Assembly: GCA_023424015.1 (NCBI GenBank)
Contig: JAFAEM010000039.1
Span: 1-64,000 of the forward strand
Length of the DNA stretch: 64,000 bases
Source: Bacteroidota bacterium
GTDB lineage: Bacteria; Bacteroidota; Bacteroidia; Chitinophagales; Chitinophagaceae
Direction of reading: 5' to 3'
In this document: positions 51,966-61,360 of the stretch, in pieces
How the letters are laid out: each line of letters opens with the position of its first letter
Position numbering within the stretch: the first letter of the stretch is position 1
Notes under the pieces: model-generated
Told to the model about the DNA's origin: nothing
Database searches by the model: none
The model's input: the letters and a program-made list of their open reading frames with translations, nothing else
Made by a program: the position numbers and the translations under genes

Positions 51966-53267
51966 ATGAAGAACTTTTTAATGTTGGCGCTGAGTGTGTT
52001 AATACTATCATCCTGTAGTGGACAAAAAACAGGCCAGCAATCAGTAGCCGGCAATTCTAGAATCGAAATAAACGATGGTCGCATCATTCCCGGTGCGGAG
52101 AGAATTGATGTTTATCTGCCCCTGATCCGCGGCAGGCGGGTGGGAATCTTTGCCAACCAGACATCCATGGTGGGCAATACACATCTGGTAGATACGCTTC
52201 GCAAACTGGGCGTCGATATCAAAGTGATCTTCGGTCCCGAACATGGATTTCGGGGCACAGCCGATGCAGGAGAAAAGGTTGGAAATTATACCGATGCTGA
52301 AACAGGTATACCTGTTGTATCACTTTATGGCGCCAAAAGAAGACCATCGGCTGAAGATGTGAAAGATGTCGATATTTTACTCTTTGATATCCAGGACGTG
52401 GGGGTTCGGTTCTATACCTATATTTCCTCCCTGGAGGAGTTTATGGAAGCTGCTTTCGAACTTGGTATTCCATTGATGATACTTGACCGCCCAAATCCAA
52501 ATGGGCATTATGTCGACGGGCCGGTACTCGATAAAAAATTCAGATCATTTGTTGGCATGCAACCAGTACCCATCGTTTATGGAATGACAATTGCCGAATA
52601 CGCCAGGATGATAGCTGGTGAAAAATGGCTGAGTGAGAGAGCGAATACACGTTATGACTATTACGTTAAACATGGTCGAAATTCGGTTGATACACCCTTT
52701 CATTTCCAGGTGATAAAAAATGCCAACTACACACATAAAAGCAAATATGTATTGCCGGTGAAACCTTCACCTAACCTTCCCAACATTCAATCCATCTACC
52801 TTTATCCCTTCACCTGCTTTTTTGAAGGTACTGTGTTGAGTGAAGGAAGAGGTACCAATAAACAATTCCAGGTTTTCGGTCATCCTTCTTTACCCAAAAA
52901 CCTGTACTCCTTTACCCCTAATCCAAACGACGGCGCCAAGAACTCAAAGCTTTATGGTCAGTTGTGTTATGGATGGGATTTGTCTGGTACACCGGAAGAT
53001 GTTCTGAAGCTAGTCGACAATCGTGTGCAATTGAAATGGCTGATACAGGCCTATCAACTGTTCCCGGAAAAGGATAAGTTTTTCCTAATTCCAAAATCAG
53101 GCAAAATGGAAGAATCATTTTTCACCAAACTTGCTGGCAACAACGATCTCTGGCAGCAGATCAAAGCTGGAAAAACCGAAGATGAGATCCGCAAAACCTG
53201 GGAACCGAAATTGAGTGAATTCAAAAAAATCCGTAAGAAATACCTGCTTTACGAAGACTTTGAATAA
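51966..53267 (+). CDS. namZ: Lipoprotein exo-beta-N-acetylmuramidase (NamZ / DUF1343, GH171)
   Basis: A 433-residue DUF1343 protein from the ATG at 51966, with a lipobox (LILSSCSG). Conserved stretches: GRRVGIFANQTSMVG, FGPEHGFRGTADAGEKV, IPVVSLYGAKRRPS, LFDIQDVGVRFYTYISSL and LDRPNPNGHYVDGPVLD. The Tannerella NamZ of this family releases MurNAc from the non-reducing end of peptidoglycan fragments, so a role in wall recycling or scavenging is likely. The Glu in GPEHGFRG is a candidate catalytic residue. fmt begins on its stop codon (TAATG). Confidence 0.92.
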   Translation: MKNFLMLALSVLILSSCSGQKTGQQSVAGNSRIEINDGRIIPGAERIDVYLPLIRGRRVGIFANQTSMVGNTHLVDTLRKLGVDIKVIFGPEHGFRGTADAGEKVGNYTDAETGIPVVSLYGAKRRPSAEDVKDVDILLFDIQDVGVRFYTYISSLEEFMEAAFELGIPLMILDRPNPNGHYVDGPVLDKKFRSFVGMQPVPIVYGMTIAEYARMIAGEKWLSERANTRYDYYVKHGRNSVDTPFHFQVIKNANYTHKSKYVLPVKPSPNLPNIQSIYLYPFTCFFEGTVLSEGRGTNKQFQVFGHPSLPKNLYSFTPNPNDGAKNSKLYGQLCYGWDLSGTPEDVLKLVDNRVQLKWLIQAYQLFPEKDKFFLIPKSGKMEESFFTKLAGNNDLWQQIKAGKTEDEIRKTWEPKLSEFKKIRKKYLLYEDFE

Positions 53268-54283
53268 TGCTGGAGTTTCAAATCAAACAAAAGGAAACCG
53301 GTCCAACCACTTTTAACCTGGCGTTGCATTCGTTAAGGATCGTCTTTATGGGTACGCCAGAGTTTGCGGTCGCTTCGCTGGATGCATTGCTCAAAGCAGG
53401 CTATCATATCGCGGGCGTGGTTACTGCGCCAGATAAACCAGCGGGACGGGGGATGAAGCTCACAGTAAGTCCTGTCAAAAAATATGCGCTGGAAAACAAT
53501 CTAAAGGTTTTACAACCTGTGAAATTGAAAGATCCTCAATTCCTGGACGAGCTCAAATCACTCCATGCTGACCTGCAGGTGGTAGTTGCATTCAGGATGC
53601 TACCCGAAGTGGTATGGAATATGCCCCGTATGGGCACCGTCAATGTACATGGATCTTTGTTGCCACAATACCGGGGCGCTGCGCCTATCAACTGGGCGGT
53701 AATCAATGGTGAAAAAGAAACGGGCGTGACCACCTTCAAGCTAAAACATGAAATTGATACGGGTGATATTTTATTGCAGGAAAGTTTTCCGATAGGTGAA
53801 AACGAGACAGCCGGGGAAGTGCATGATAAAATGAAAGAGATCGGCGCACAATTGCTGGTGAAAACAGTGAGGGGACTTGTAAACGGAACTATACATGAAA
53901 TTTCCCAGGCTTCGATCATCAGCAGGTCACCGGATACGAATCAGGCTGAACTTCAACAAAACCTGAAACATGCACCTAAGATCTTTACGGAGACCTGTAA
54001 GATCGATTTCACCCGACCTGTAAACACGGTACACAATTTAGTACGGGGGCTATCACCCTATCCTGGTGCATTTACGGATTTAAATGGTAAAATGCTAAAG
54101 ATATACCGTAGTGAGAAAGAATTAAATCCCGTTACGATCGCCCCGGGAATGCATGAGACAGATGGCAAATCTTTTCTGAAATTTGCCTGCGCGGATGGTT
54201 ATATCCAGGTAAGGGAATTACAACTGGAAGGAAAGAAAAAAATGAATATTGAAGACTTCCTCCGGGGATACCATTTTAAATAA
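53267..54283 (+). CDS. fmt: Methionyl-tRNA formyltransferase
   Basis: A 338-residue enzyme that formylates initiator Met-tRNA. LRIVFMGTPEFAVASLDAL, APDKPAGRGMKL, VNVHGSLLPQYRGAAPINW (active-site Asn-His region) and VTTFKLKHEIDTGDIL are intact; the C-terminal tRNA-binding domain has VRGLSPYPGAFT. The ATG overlaps the namZ stop by one base and gives 22 residues before the conserved start; a TTG at 53324 would give a family-typical N-terminus. def is not adjacent. Confidence 0.95.
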   Translation: MLEFQIKQKETGPTTFNLALHSLRIVFMGTPEFAVASLDALLKAGYHIAGVVTAPDKPAGRGMKLTVSPVKKYALENNLKVLQPVKLKDPQFLDELKSLHADLQVVVAFRMLPEVVWNMPRMGTVNVHGSLLPQYRGAAPINWAVINGEKETGVTTFKLKHEIDTGDILLQESFPIGENETAGEVHDKMKEIGAQLLVKTVRGLVNGTIHEISQASIISRSPDTNQAELQQNLKHAPKIFTETCKIDFTRPVNTVHNLVRGLSPYPGAFTDLNGKMLKIYRSEKELNPVTIAPGMHETDGKSFLKFACADGYIQVRELQLEGKKKMNIEDFLRGYHFK

Positions 54284-54313
54284 CGTGATACAAACCGGGA
54301 CTGGTGAACAGTT

Positions 54314-55306
54314 TCAATAGTTGATCTTCAAAATGAATTTCTCCGTGTCCGATACTCCCAGCGCCGCCGCTGCAGCATTGCTAATACGTATATCGAGTCC
54401 TTCATTCTGCCTGATACCTTTCATTTCACCGAGCACTTTGGCAAAGACAGCTTTATTATTGTCGGGGTTGATAAGTTTTATGATAGTGCCCGTCTGCACA
54501 TTATCAATCAGCATGTAATACTTGCCATCCTGCCAGCCGCTGTTCGTTTTAAAGATCGCGGAAGTCACTGTTGCGTTTTTAATGGCAGGGGTACGTTTCG
54601 CCTGCATATCAAACGAAGTCTTGAAATATCCCTGCTCAGCGGGATTCTGGCTTGAAGGCATTTCCCTGGCAACTGTTGCTACAGGTTCCATTTTGGCAGG
54701 GACTTCCCGGGTATTTGTTTTTTCTTCCTGTACCACGGCATTTTGAGCCGTCAGGCTTTCATCCGATTTGGCAGGATCGATATTCTCAACAGCGTTATCC
54801 CTTTTTGATGGCTCCGGAGAAGTCTGCTTCCTGACAGAATTATTGATGGCCACTGCTGCCATTTCTTTCGAATTCAGAAATCCCACGATCAGTTTTGTTC
54901 CGGCTGGAATATTGTCATTTTGAAGCCCGTTCCAATCGCGCAGCTTCTGCAATGCTACATTATTGCTAATATTACTGACCCGCGACAGGTTATCTCCCGA
55001 ACCAGCTACATAGTAAACTGGTGTACCGGCATATGAAACCTGGCTGAAATTCGTATCTGTAAGAGGGATATGTAACACCTGCCCTATGGCAAGACCTGCA
55101 TCCAGAGAGACATTATTGTAGAGAGCAATAAATTTCGGGTTGACATTGTAGAGACGCCCGATGGCGTAAAGACCTTCCTTTGGAGCCACTTTATGATCCA
55201 GGTACAAACCCTGGCTACTTTTTTTTATCATCAGGTCATTTACCTGCGCATGCAAGCAAAAAGAAATGACGCTGAATAAAACGGATAAAAAAACAAATCT
55301 TTTCAT
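54314..55306 (-). CDS. Secreted LysM protein with a double-psi-barrel-like end
   Basis: A 330-residue exported protein with a Sec signal (VLFSVISFCLHAQ). Residues 35-155 contain two LysM-like repeats (VAPKEGLYAIGRLYNVNPKF and VYYVAGSGDNLSRVSNIS), so it should bind peptidoglycan. A disordered linker rich in Ser/Glu/Pro (155-235) leads to a C-terminal domain (YMLIDNVQTGTIIKLINPDN, FAKVLGEMKGIRQNEGLDIR) that resembles RlpA-type barrels but lacks an obvious catalytic motif. Function beyond wall binding is unknown. Confidence 0.82.
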   Translation of the reverse strand: MKRFVFLSVLFSVISFCLHAQVNDLMIKKSSQGLYLDHKVAPKEGLYAIGRLYNVNPKFIALYNNVSLDAGLAIGQVLHIPLTDTNFSQVSYAGTPVYYVAGSGDNLSRVSNISNNVALQKLRDWNGLQNDNIPAGTKLIVGFLNSKEMAAVAINNSVRKQTSPEPSKRDNAVENIDPAKSDESLTAQNAVVQEEKTNTREVPAKMEPVATVAREMPSSQNPAEQGYFKTSFDMQAKRTPAIKNATVTSAIFKTNSGWQDGKYYMLIDNVQTGTIIKLINPDNNKAVFAKVLGEMKGIRQNEGLDIRISNAAAAALGVSDTEKFILKINY

Positions 55307-55410
55307 GAGCTATATTGATTTCATTGATGGCCATTTGGGGGTCTGCGAAAACGACTAACCATCCCTGGCTTACTCCCGGTATCAGATCGATTTGCAAATA
55401 TGTGGATTTT

Positions 55411-56796
55411 TCAATTGATGTTATTGTTAACATCCTTTAAAATCCTAAGTTCCTTAGGGTAATAATTATTTATACGATTGGGTAAAACGTTGATCCACCC
55501 TAGTGAATGTCCATCGTATTTTACCAGGTGCCATCCTGTCTGACCAGTATCGAGGTGTAAATCTTTTCGCTGGAGATAATCAATTGATTCATTCAGGCTC
55601 AGATTTACCGAAGACACTGATGGAAGAGCCAGGTTACTCATGGCCAGCGCATGATCGGGCACCAGTTTGTCCCGCATGATTCCCCCAATAATCGTACCCG
55701 AATAGACAACCCGAAGTTTGCTTAATAAAAAGCCAAAGTCATGCACCAGCGACCCTGGCCATGCATACACGGTATTATTGTTTTTTATAAAATCAAAATC
55801 ATCAATATCAAGCCATCTCTTCAACAATTCCTTTTCGCTTTTTGAAGCAGTATCTGGTTTATTTCGAAGCTTTGGTGTCAGCCTGTTTTCGCCTTCCTGC
55901 TTACGTAAACAAGATAGAAAAAACCCTTCTCCCCTTACGCGGTAGGGCCAGAAACGATAACCATATTGTTGTCCGGCTGTTGTTTCCAGGATGTTCCAGG
56001 CAACAGGGATATCCAATCGCAAACCCAATGTTGAAAACTGCGACTGCATCCACTCCAAAATTTCTTCATCTTCCTCCAGCGAATACGAGCAGGTGGAATA
56101 GATCAGTATTCCGTCTTTTTTTAATGCGGGCCAAACATCTGCAAGGATCCTTTGTTGTCGCTGTGAGCACAGCTGAACATTGTTCCTGCTCCATTCTTTC
56201 ATGGCTTCCTCATCGCGACGAAAGAGTCCGCTGCCACTACAGGGTGCATCGACAACGATCACATCAAAAAAATTCTCAAGCCTGGCGAAATCCCTGGGAT
56301 CGTTGCTGGAGACCATAACATTATTGCAGCCCCATTTCAAAATATTATCTCTCAGAATATTTACCCTACCGCGAATCACTTCATTGCAAACCACAAGGCT
56401 ATCACCTGAAACAATGGATTGGATATGCGTAGACTTCCCACCTGGTGCGGCCGAAAGGTCAAGTATGCGTAAAGGCTTTGAAAGGTCGAGTGTTTGTTGT
56501 AGCGCCTGCTCCAAAAACATGGAACTCGCCTCCTGCACATAATAACATCCTGCATGGAAATAAGGGTCAAACGTAAAAGACGGTCTTGATCGCAGGTAAT
56601 ACCCGTATTTTGTCCATGGGATACTATTGTCGATAACATCACGGAAACTCGCAACGCCTGCGGGATTGGATAACTTAGAAGGATTGATCCGGATAGATGT
56701 GACCTGCTCGCCGGAACTATGCACGTCTTCAAAAGCCTCCTTGTCGAAGCCGGGAGTGCTCAAAAGGGAAGCTGTTAAATGTGAAATGGCTTTCAC
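55411..56796 (-). CDS. NOL1/NOP2/Sun-type rRNA cytosine methyltransferase
   Basis: A 461-residue RsmB/RsmF-like SAM enzyme that makes 5-methylcytosine in rRNA. The SAM motif is ILDLSAAPGGKSTHI, and both catalytic Cys are present in VDAPCSGSGLFRRDEEA and YSTCSYSLEEDEE. The C-terminal extension (residues 315-461) with an RNA-binding half is like RsmF. The start codon is GTG. It follows pntB by 36 nt on the same strand and may be read with it. Confidence 0.92.
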   Translation of the reverse strand: MKAISHLTASLLSTPGFDKEAFEDVHSSGEQVTSIRINPSKLSNPAGVASFRDVIDNSIPWTKYGYYLRSRPSFTFDPYFHAGCYYVQEASSMFLEQALQQTLDLSKPLRILDLSAAPGGKSTHIQSIVSGDSLVVCNEVIRGRVNILRDNILKWGCNNVMVSSNDPRDFARLENFFDVIVVDAPCSGSGLFRRDEEAMKEWSRNNVQLCSQRQQRILADVWPALKKDGILIYSTCSYSLEEDEEILEWMQSQFSTLGLRLDIPVAWNILETTAGQQYGYRFWPYRVRGEGFFLSCLRKQEGENRLTPKLRNKPDTASKSEKELLKRWLDIDDFDFIKNNNTVYAWPGSLVHDFGFLLSKLRVVYSGTIIGGIMRDKLVPDHALAMSNLALPSVSSVNLSLNESIDYLQRKDLHLDTGQTGWHLVKYDGHSLGWINVLPNRINNYYPKELRILKDVNNNIN

Positions 56797-56832
56797 GGAA
56801 TTTTATCGCCTGGGTGTATTTCCCAATGCATT

Positions 56833-58269
56833 TTATAAACTCTTAATTTCTGTAATCAGGTCCTGTAAAACTTTTTTCGCATCGCCAAACAACATAGATG
56901 TTTTTGGCTGGAAAAACAAATCATTCTCGATCCCGGCATAACCAGGTTTCATGCTTCGTTTATTAACGATACAAAGTTTAGCCAGTTCAACGTCCAGTAT
57001 CGGCATGCCGTAGATCGGAGATGCCGGATCTTTTTTTGCTGCGGGGTTTACCACGTCATTAGCACCCAATACTAAAACCACATCGGTAGTAGAGAATTCT
57101 TCGTTGGCCTGTTCCATCTCCAGTAATTTTTCATATGGCACATCTGCTTCGGCGAGTAACACATTCATGTGGCCTGGCATACGGCCTGCCACAGGATGTA
57201 TAGCGTATTTCACCGTTACGCCTTTCTCCTCCAGGATCTTTTCCAGTTCGTGACAGGCGTGCTGGGCCTGAGCAACCGCAAGACCGTAACCGGGAACAAT
57301 CATTACCTTACTTGCATAACTCATCACAACGGCAGTGTCGCTAAGATTGATTTCCTTGTAAGCTCCCTGTGGGCCGGCACCACCAGCCGCGGAACCAGTA
57401 TTTCCTCCAAAAGAACCGATCAATACATTCATGAGTGAACGGTTCATGGCTTTACACATCAGGATCGTCAACAAAGTGCCTGCAGCTCCAACAAGAATAC
57501 CACCAGTAAGCATCACTTTATTGTCATACAGGAATCCACCCATCGCGGCTGCAACACCTGTGAATGAATTCAGCAGTGAAATTACAACAGGCATATCCGC
57601 ACCCCCAATTGGCAACACGAAAAAGACACCATACAACAATGAAAGCGCCAGGATCGCATAAAAAATCAACATCGCTCCGGCAGGCAGCCAGCCAACCAAA
57701 TAAATGGCAAGACCGAGAATAACCAACAGCAAAAGGATATTGAGGATGTGCTGTCCGCCGAATGCAAAGTCCTTTACTTTTCCATTGAGCTTACCCCAGG
57801 CGATCATACTACCTGCGAAGGAAACCGAACCGATGATCAACCCTGCCAGGATAATCAAAATCGTTCCGCGCACGGCATCGCGATCTACAAGTGCTGCACC
57901 GATACCCATATCGGAAAGACCATGAAGCAAATGATTAAATTCAACGATGGAGATCAAAGCAGCACAGGCTCCACCCATTCCATTGAACATACTTACCATC
58001 TCGGGCATCGCCGTCATCTTTACTTTCTTTGCGGCCAAAGTGCCGATAACCGAACCGATGGCGATTCCACCGAATATCCAGGCATAGTTGCCAAGTTTTT
58101 GACCATTCTCTTCATACAAGAAGATAGTGCCGAGTATCGCAATGGCCATACCGGACGCTGCCAACAGGTTTCCGTTCCTGGCAGTTGCCGGATTAGAAAG
58201 CATTTTTAGGCCGATAATGAACGTCACCGAGCCAATAATATAACAAAGCGTAAGTATGTTTAAATCCAT
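56833..58269 (-). CDS. pntB: NAD(P) transhydrogenase subunit beta
   Basis: A 478-residue inner-membrane protein with about nine helices and a C-terminal NADP-binding domain III: VMIVPGYGLAVAQAQHA, HPVAGRMPGHMNVLLAEA and VLVLGANDVVNPAA. It transfers hydride between NADH and NADP with proton uptake. The ATG at 58269 (MDLNILTLCYI) is chosen; a longer in-frame reading (about 16 residues) comes from a dispersed GC-rich repeat. It is third in the order pntA1-pntA2-pntB. Confidence 0.96.
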   Translation of the reverse strand: MDLNILTLCYIIGSVTFIIGLKMLSNPATARNGNLLAASGMAIAILGTIFLYEENGQKLGNYAWIFGGIAIGSVIGTLAAKKVKMTAMPEMVSMFNGMGGACAALISIVEFNHLLHGLSDMGIGAALVDRDAVRGTILIILAGLIIGSVSFAGSMIAWGKLNGKVKDFAFGGQHILNILLLLVILGLAIYLVGWLPAGAMLIFYAILALSLLYGVFFVLPIGGADMPVVISLLNSFTGVAAAMGGFLYDNKVMLTGGILVGAAGTLLTILMCKAMNRSLMNVLIGSFGGNTGSAAGGAGPQGAYKEINLSDTAVVMSYASKVMIVPGYGLAVAQAQHACHELEKILEEKGVTVKYAIHPVAGRMPGHMNVLLAEADVPYEKLLEMEQANEEFSTTDVVLVLGANDVVNPAAKKDPASPIYGMPILDVELAKLCIVNKRSMKPGYAGIENDLFFQPKTSMLFGDAKKVLQDLITEIKSL

Positions 58270-58287
58270 ATAAGCCTCCCTTTTAAT

Positions 58288-58304
58288 CCCCTCCCGGGGA
58301 GGGG
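58288..58304. repeat. GC-rich inverted repeat before pntB
   Basis: CCCCTCCC (58288-58295) and GGGAGGGG (58297-58304) are an 8-bp inverted pair around one G, in the 125-nt gap between pntA2 and pntB. Its composition suggests a dispersed element like the one at 58398-58425. Confidence 0.6.
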
Positions 58305-58394
58305 GCTTGCAGTCCACAACTCTCAGGGCAGCAAGTGAGCTTTTTATTTTTAATTATTTGAAAGCACAGAAAAACCCAAAACAATCGGAGTCTT

Positions 58395-58727
58395 CTAAAG
58401 TCCCCCTTTGGGGGGTTTAGGGGGCCTCTTTTTAAACATTTCCAGCATCCTGTCAGTCACGACGAATCCTCCCACCACATTAAGCGTACCTACGATCACA
58501 GCCAGAAACCCAAGTACCAGGGCCAGGTAATTATCACTTTCAGCTTTCCCCATCACGATAATAGCGCCGATGATCACCACCCCGTGGATCGCATTGGCGC
58601 CACTCATCAATGGTGTATGTAAAACGCTTGGAACCCTGCCGATCACTTCTATTCCCACAAATACCATCAGTATCACTATGTAAATGATCTGTTCGTTGTC
58701 CTTAATCCAGCTCAATAGAGAATCCAT
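58395..58727 (-). CDS. pntA2: NAD(P) transhydrogenase subunit alpha part 2
   Basis: A 110-residue membrane subunit with three helices: IIYIVILMVFVGIEVIG, GANAIHGVVIIGAIIVM and LALVLGFLAVIVGTLNVVGG. The family-like end is VTDRMLEMFKKR; the last nine residues (PPKPPKGGL) and the stop come from a GC-rich repeat that seems to have replaced the original end. It starts 51 nt after the end of pntA1. Confidence 0.93.
   Translation of the reverse strand: MDSLLSWIKDNEQIIYIVILMVFVGIEVIGRVPSVLHTPLMSGANAIHGVVIIGAIIVMGKAESDNYLALVLGFLAVIVGTLNVVGGFVVTDRMLEMFKKRPPKPPKGGL
58398..58425. repeat. GC-rich repeat forming the 3' end of pntA2
   Basis: CCCCC-TTT-GGGGG with a following TTTAGGGGG tract, reading as Pro/Lys/Gly codons in pntA2. 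This looks like a dispersed intergenic repeat that now supplies coding sequence; the element as a whole can form a small hairpin. Confidence 0.65.
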
Positions 58728-58756
58728 AGATTTTAATTTTAACTATCCAACTTCGT

Positions 58757-58795
58757 CAATTTTCAAATTCTCAAATTTTCAAATTTTCAAATTCC
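58757..58795. repeat. 8-bp tandem array (CAAATTTT type) at the pntA1 stop
   Basis: Units CAATTTT, CAAATTCT, CAAATTTT, CAAATTTT and CAAATTCC lie in a row. The pntA1 stop (58779-58781) is inside the array, and the last residues (NLKI) are encoded by it. Confidence 0.88.
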
Positions 58796-59897
58796 GCACC
58801 CTCTCATTCACCACTTCCCCACCATGTGTAATACAACTTCCCTTCACCAGTTCATCATCCCAGTTGAGATTTACATTCCCCTCGCCGCCAATAATGAGGT
58901 TTAAAAAGTTCAGGATATTCTTCCCATATAATTTGCTTGCATCAGAAGGCATGGTGGATTGTAAATTAGAATCACCCACAATACTTACGCCCTTGTACAC
59001 CACGGTTTCATCATTCTTTGTAAACGGCGTATTGCCTCCTGTTGCCGCGGCAATGTCGATAACCACGGATCCGTTACGCATGGTATCAAGCATTTGTTGC
59101 GTGATCAGTATCGGTGCTTTTTTCCCGGGGATCTGGGCTGTGGTGATCACAATATCTGCTTTGGCAATACTGTCGGCGATCCGCTGTTGTTGTTTTTGTT
59201 TGTATTCCTCGGTTTGTTCAACAGCGTAACCACCGGCTTTGCTGGCATCGGCGGCACCTTCCACTTCAATAAATTTCGCACCGAGGCTCATCACTTCTTC
59301 CTTCACGGCTGGCCTGGTATCAAACACTTCTACTACCGCGCCAAGCCGCCTGGCAGTGGCGATTGCCTGCAGACCGGCAACACCGGCGCCAAGTATCAAT
59401 ACTTTTGCCGGAGCAATACTGCCGGCCGCTGTCATAAACATTGGGAAATACCTGCCATAAAGGTTAGCAGCCAGCAATACCGCTTTATAACCTGCGATAT
59501 TGGCCTGTGAACTCAACACATCCATCGATTGTGCACGCGTGGTGCGTGGTAGCATATCCAGTGAAAAACTGGTGAGTCCTTTTGAAGCCCAGTCACTCAT
59601 GGTACCTGCATTATACAGGGGTTGGTATACTCCCACGAGGATCTTGGATGAAGGCACCTGAAGAATTGCATTCGGCTGGTGAATAGACAGGATAATATCT
59701 GACATGGACACCACATCATGAGCGTCACGGATGGATGCACCGGCTTTTTCATATTCCGAATCGTTACAAAATGCTTTTTCACCAGCACTTTTCTCGACTA
59801 AGACTGTAATACCTTTTTTGGTGAGCGTGGCTACGGCTTCAGCCAATAGCGATACACGGGATTCAGGAGCAGGTTCTTTGAGCAAGCCGATGGTCAT
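58779..59897 (-). CDS. pntA1: NAD(P) transhydrogenase subunit alpha part 1
   Basis: A 372-residue cytoplasmic NAD(H)-binding subunit (domain I), related to alanine dehydrogenase. TIGLLKEPAPESRVSLLAEA opens the protein; VLILGAGVAGLQAIATARRLGA (in two parts) is the dinucleotide site; ADIVITTAQIPGKKAP and VIDIAAATGGNTP follow. It is the first gene of the split pntA1-pntA2-pntB set. The last four residues come from a tandem repeat. Confidence 0.95.
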   Translation of the reverse strand: MTIGLLKEPAPESRVSLLAEAVATLTKKGITVLVEKSAGEKAFCNDSEYEKAGASIRDAHDVVSMSDIILSIHQPNAILQVPSSKILVGVYQPLYNAGTMSDWASKGLTSFSLDMLPRTTRAQSMDVLSSQANIAGYKAVLLAANLYGRYFPMFMTAAGSIAPAKVLILGAGVAGLQAIATARRLGAVVEVFDTRPAVKEEVMSLGAKFIEVEGAADASKAGGYAVEQTEEYKQKQQQRIADSIAKADIVITTAQIPGKKAPILITQQMLDTMRNGSVVIDIAAATGGNTPFTKNDETVVYKGVSIVGDSNLQSTMPSDASKLYGKNILNFLNLIIGGEGNVNLNWDDELVKGSCITHGGEVVNERVRNLKI

Positions 59898-60024
59898 GTA
59901 GGCAGTACAGTTTATTACACGAATATAGTAATCGATTCAAACCGAAGATATAAAATTTTAAAAGGAGCAGCCTGCATGATCTAAGGATCGTAAAAGTATA
60001 TCCAGGTATTTTTTTACTGACAGA

Positions 60025-60822
60025 TTAATACCTGATCGCGAAATGCTGCTTTTCCTTAAACTCCTGCCGAAAAAGTACGATGCCAATAAAAAAAAGGTCG
60101 ATCGTGCACCTCACGCTCGTATGGCTACTAATAGTATCCCATGCCTGTTCCATATCCCTGCTCCAATGAATATCATCAAAAACCAGTATTGTATCATTTT
60201 TGACATGTGGTAAAATCTGGCGAAAATATCGCTCAGTGGGTTCCTGGCGGTGATTGCCATCGATAAAACAAAAATCGAGTGCTTTTATGTCTTTCAAAAC
60301 TGCGGGAAGGCTTTCATCAAAATTTCCCCGATGAAGTTGAATGTTGTTTATGCCAAGCCGATCAAAATTCTGTAGGGCCAGCGATGCAACGGAATCAGCC
60401 CCCTCGAGGGTGGTTATGTCAGTATCAGGATTGGCCATGGCAAGGTATGAACTTGTGATGCCGAGCGATGTGCCGAGTTCGAGGATGTTCTTTGGTTTAT
60501 AATATTGTACCATCCGGTATAACAACTGTCCAAACTTTGCCGGCTTTGCTGCATTTTTCGCGATAGAGGAAACAGTTCTGCGATTGCTTCGTGTGAGTGA
60601 TGAACCTGCACCGAAGTCCTGCACTTCAAGCATTGATTTGTCGGCAACCAGTCGTTCACGCAATCGTTCTACTTTTTCATAAGCCGTATACCTGGTCTTA
60701 TCATTCATTACATGTGTGATCAGCTCAAACACAAAGGGTGAATGTATACCATGGCCCCGACTGTTGGATGCGGAAACATAGTAGGAAAGGCATTTAAGTG
60801 CAAGCTGGAATTTGGAATACAT
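60025..60822 (-). CDS. Class I SAM-dependent methyltransferase (YrrM/COMT-like)
   Basis: A 265-residue methyltransferase. LSYYVSASNSRGHGIHSPFVFEL opens it (in parts), then LELGTSLGITSSYLAMANPD (SAM motif I), ALDFCFIDGNHRQEPTERYF and ILVFDDIHWSRDME. The pattern is that of the O-methyltransferase family 3 group; the substrate is unknown. It follows folA by 31 nt. Confidence 0.85.
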   Translation of the reverse strand: MYSKFQLALKCLSYYVSASNSRGHGIHSPFVFELITHVMNDKTRYTAYEKVERLRERLVADKSMLEVQDFGAGSSLTRSNRRTVSSIAKNAAKPAKFGQLLYRMVQYYKPKNILELGTSLGITSSYLAMANPDTDITTLEGADSVASLALQNFDRLGINNIQLHRGNFDESLPAVLKDIKALDFCFIDGNHRQEPTERYFRQILPHVKNDTILVFDDIHWSRDMEQAWDTISSHTSVRCTIDLFFIGIVLFRQEFKEKQHFAIRY

Positions 60823-60853
60823 ATTTCAGGTATTGCTGCCGTTGACAGGACTG

Positions 60854-61342
60854 TTATCTCTCCCATACCTGGAATGAGTAATTATAGGCATGTTTGGCAT
60901 CGGCCTCGTAATTTTTCTGGCTGACCAGTCCCCATTTTTTCGGATCAATCTCAGGAAAAAAAGTATCGCCATCGAGATCTGCATTTACACGGGTCATATG
61001 GATACGACGGGCTTTGTCGAATAAAGCACTATAGATCTCCCCGCCCCCGATCACCATCAGTTCTTTAACGTCCATTTCGTTGGCAAGAAGCAGGGCATCA
61101 TCAAAACTTTTTACCGCCACTGTACCATCTGCTTTCCAATCGGGTTGCCGGGTAAGAACGATATTTTTCCTGCCGGTCAGTGGCTTTCCCAGGGCTTCAA
61201 ATGTCTTCCTCCCCATCACCACCGGGAAACCCCAGGTCACGTTCTTAAAATACCTCATGTCGTTGGGCAGATGCCAAAGCAATTTATTGTCTTTGCCAAT
61301 GGCATTATTCCTTGCGGCTGCCACAACAAGCGTGATGATCAT
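60854..61342 (-). CDS. folA: Dihydrofolate reductase
   Basis: A 162-residue NADPH enzyme that reduces dihydrofolate. VVAAARNNAIGKDNKLLWHL, PNDMRYFKNVT (substrate acid), VVMGRKTFEALGKPL and LMVIGGGEIYSAL are the canonical blocks. It lies 18 nt after thyA, the usual coupling that regenerates the folate used by thymidylate synthase. Confidence 0.97.
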   Translation of the reverse strand: MIITLVVAAARNNAIGKDNKLLWHLPNDMRYFKNVTWGFPVVMGRKTFEALGKPLTGRKNIVLTRQPDWKADGTVAVKSFDDALLLANEMDVKELMVIGGGEIYSALFDKARRIHMTRVNADLDGDTFFPEIDPKKWGLVSQKNYEADAKHAYNYSFQVWER

Positions 61343-61360
61343 AGGCGATAATTTATAAAA

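Noticed and set aside
58270..58317. Extended N-terminus of PntB
   Set aside because: The extra 16 codons read through a GC-rich repeat and do not resemble a PntB start; the ATG at 58269 matches the family.
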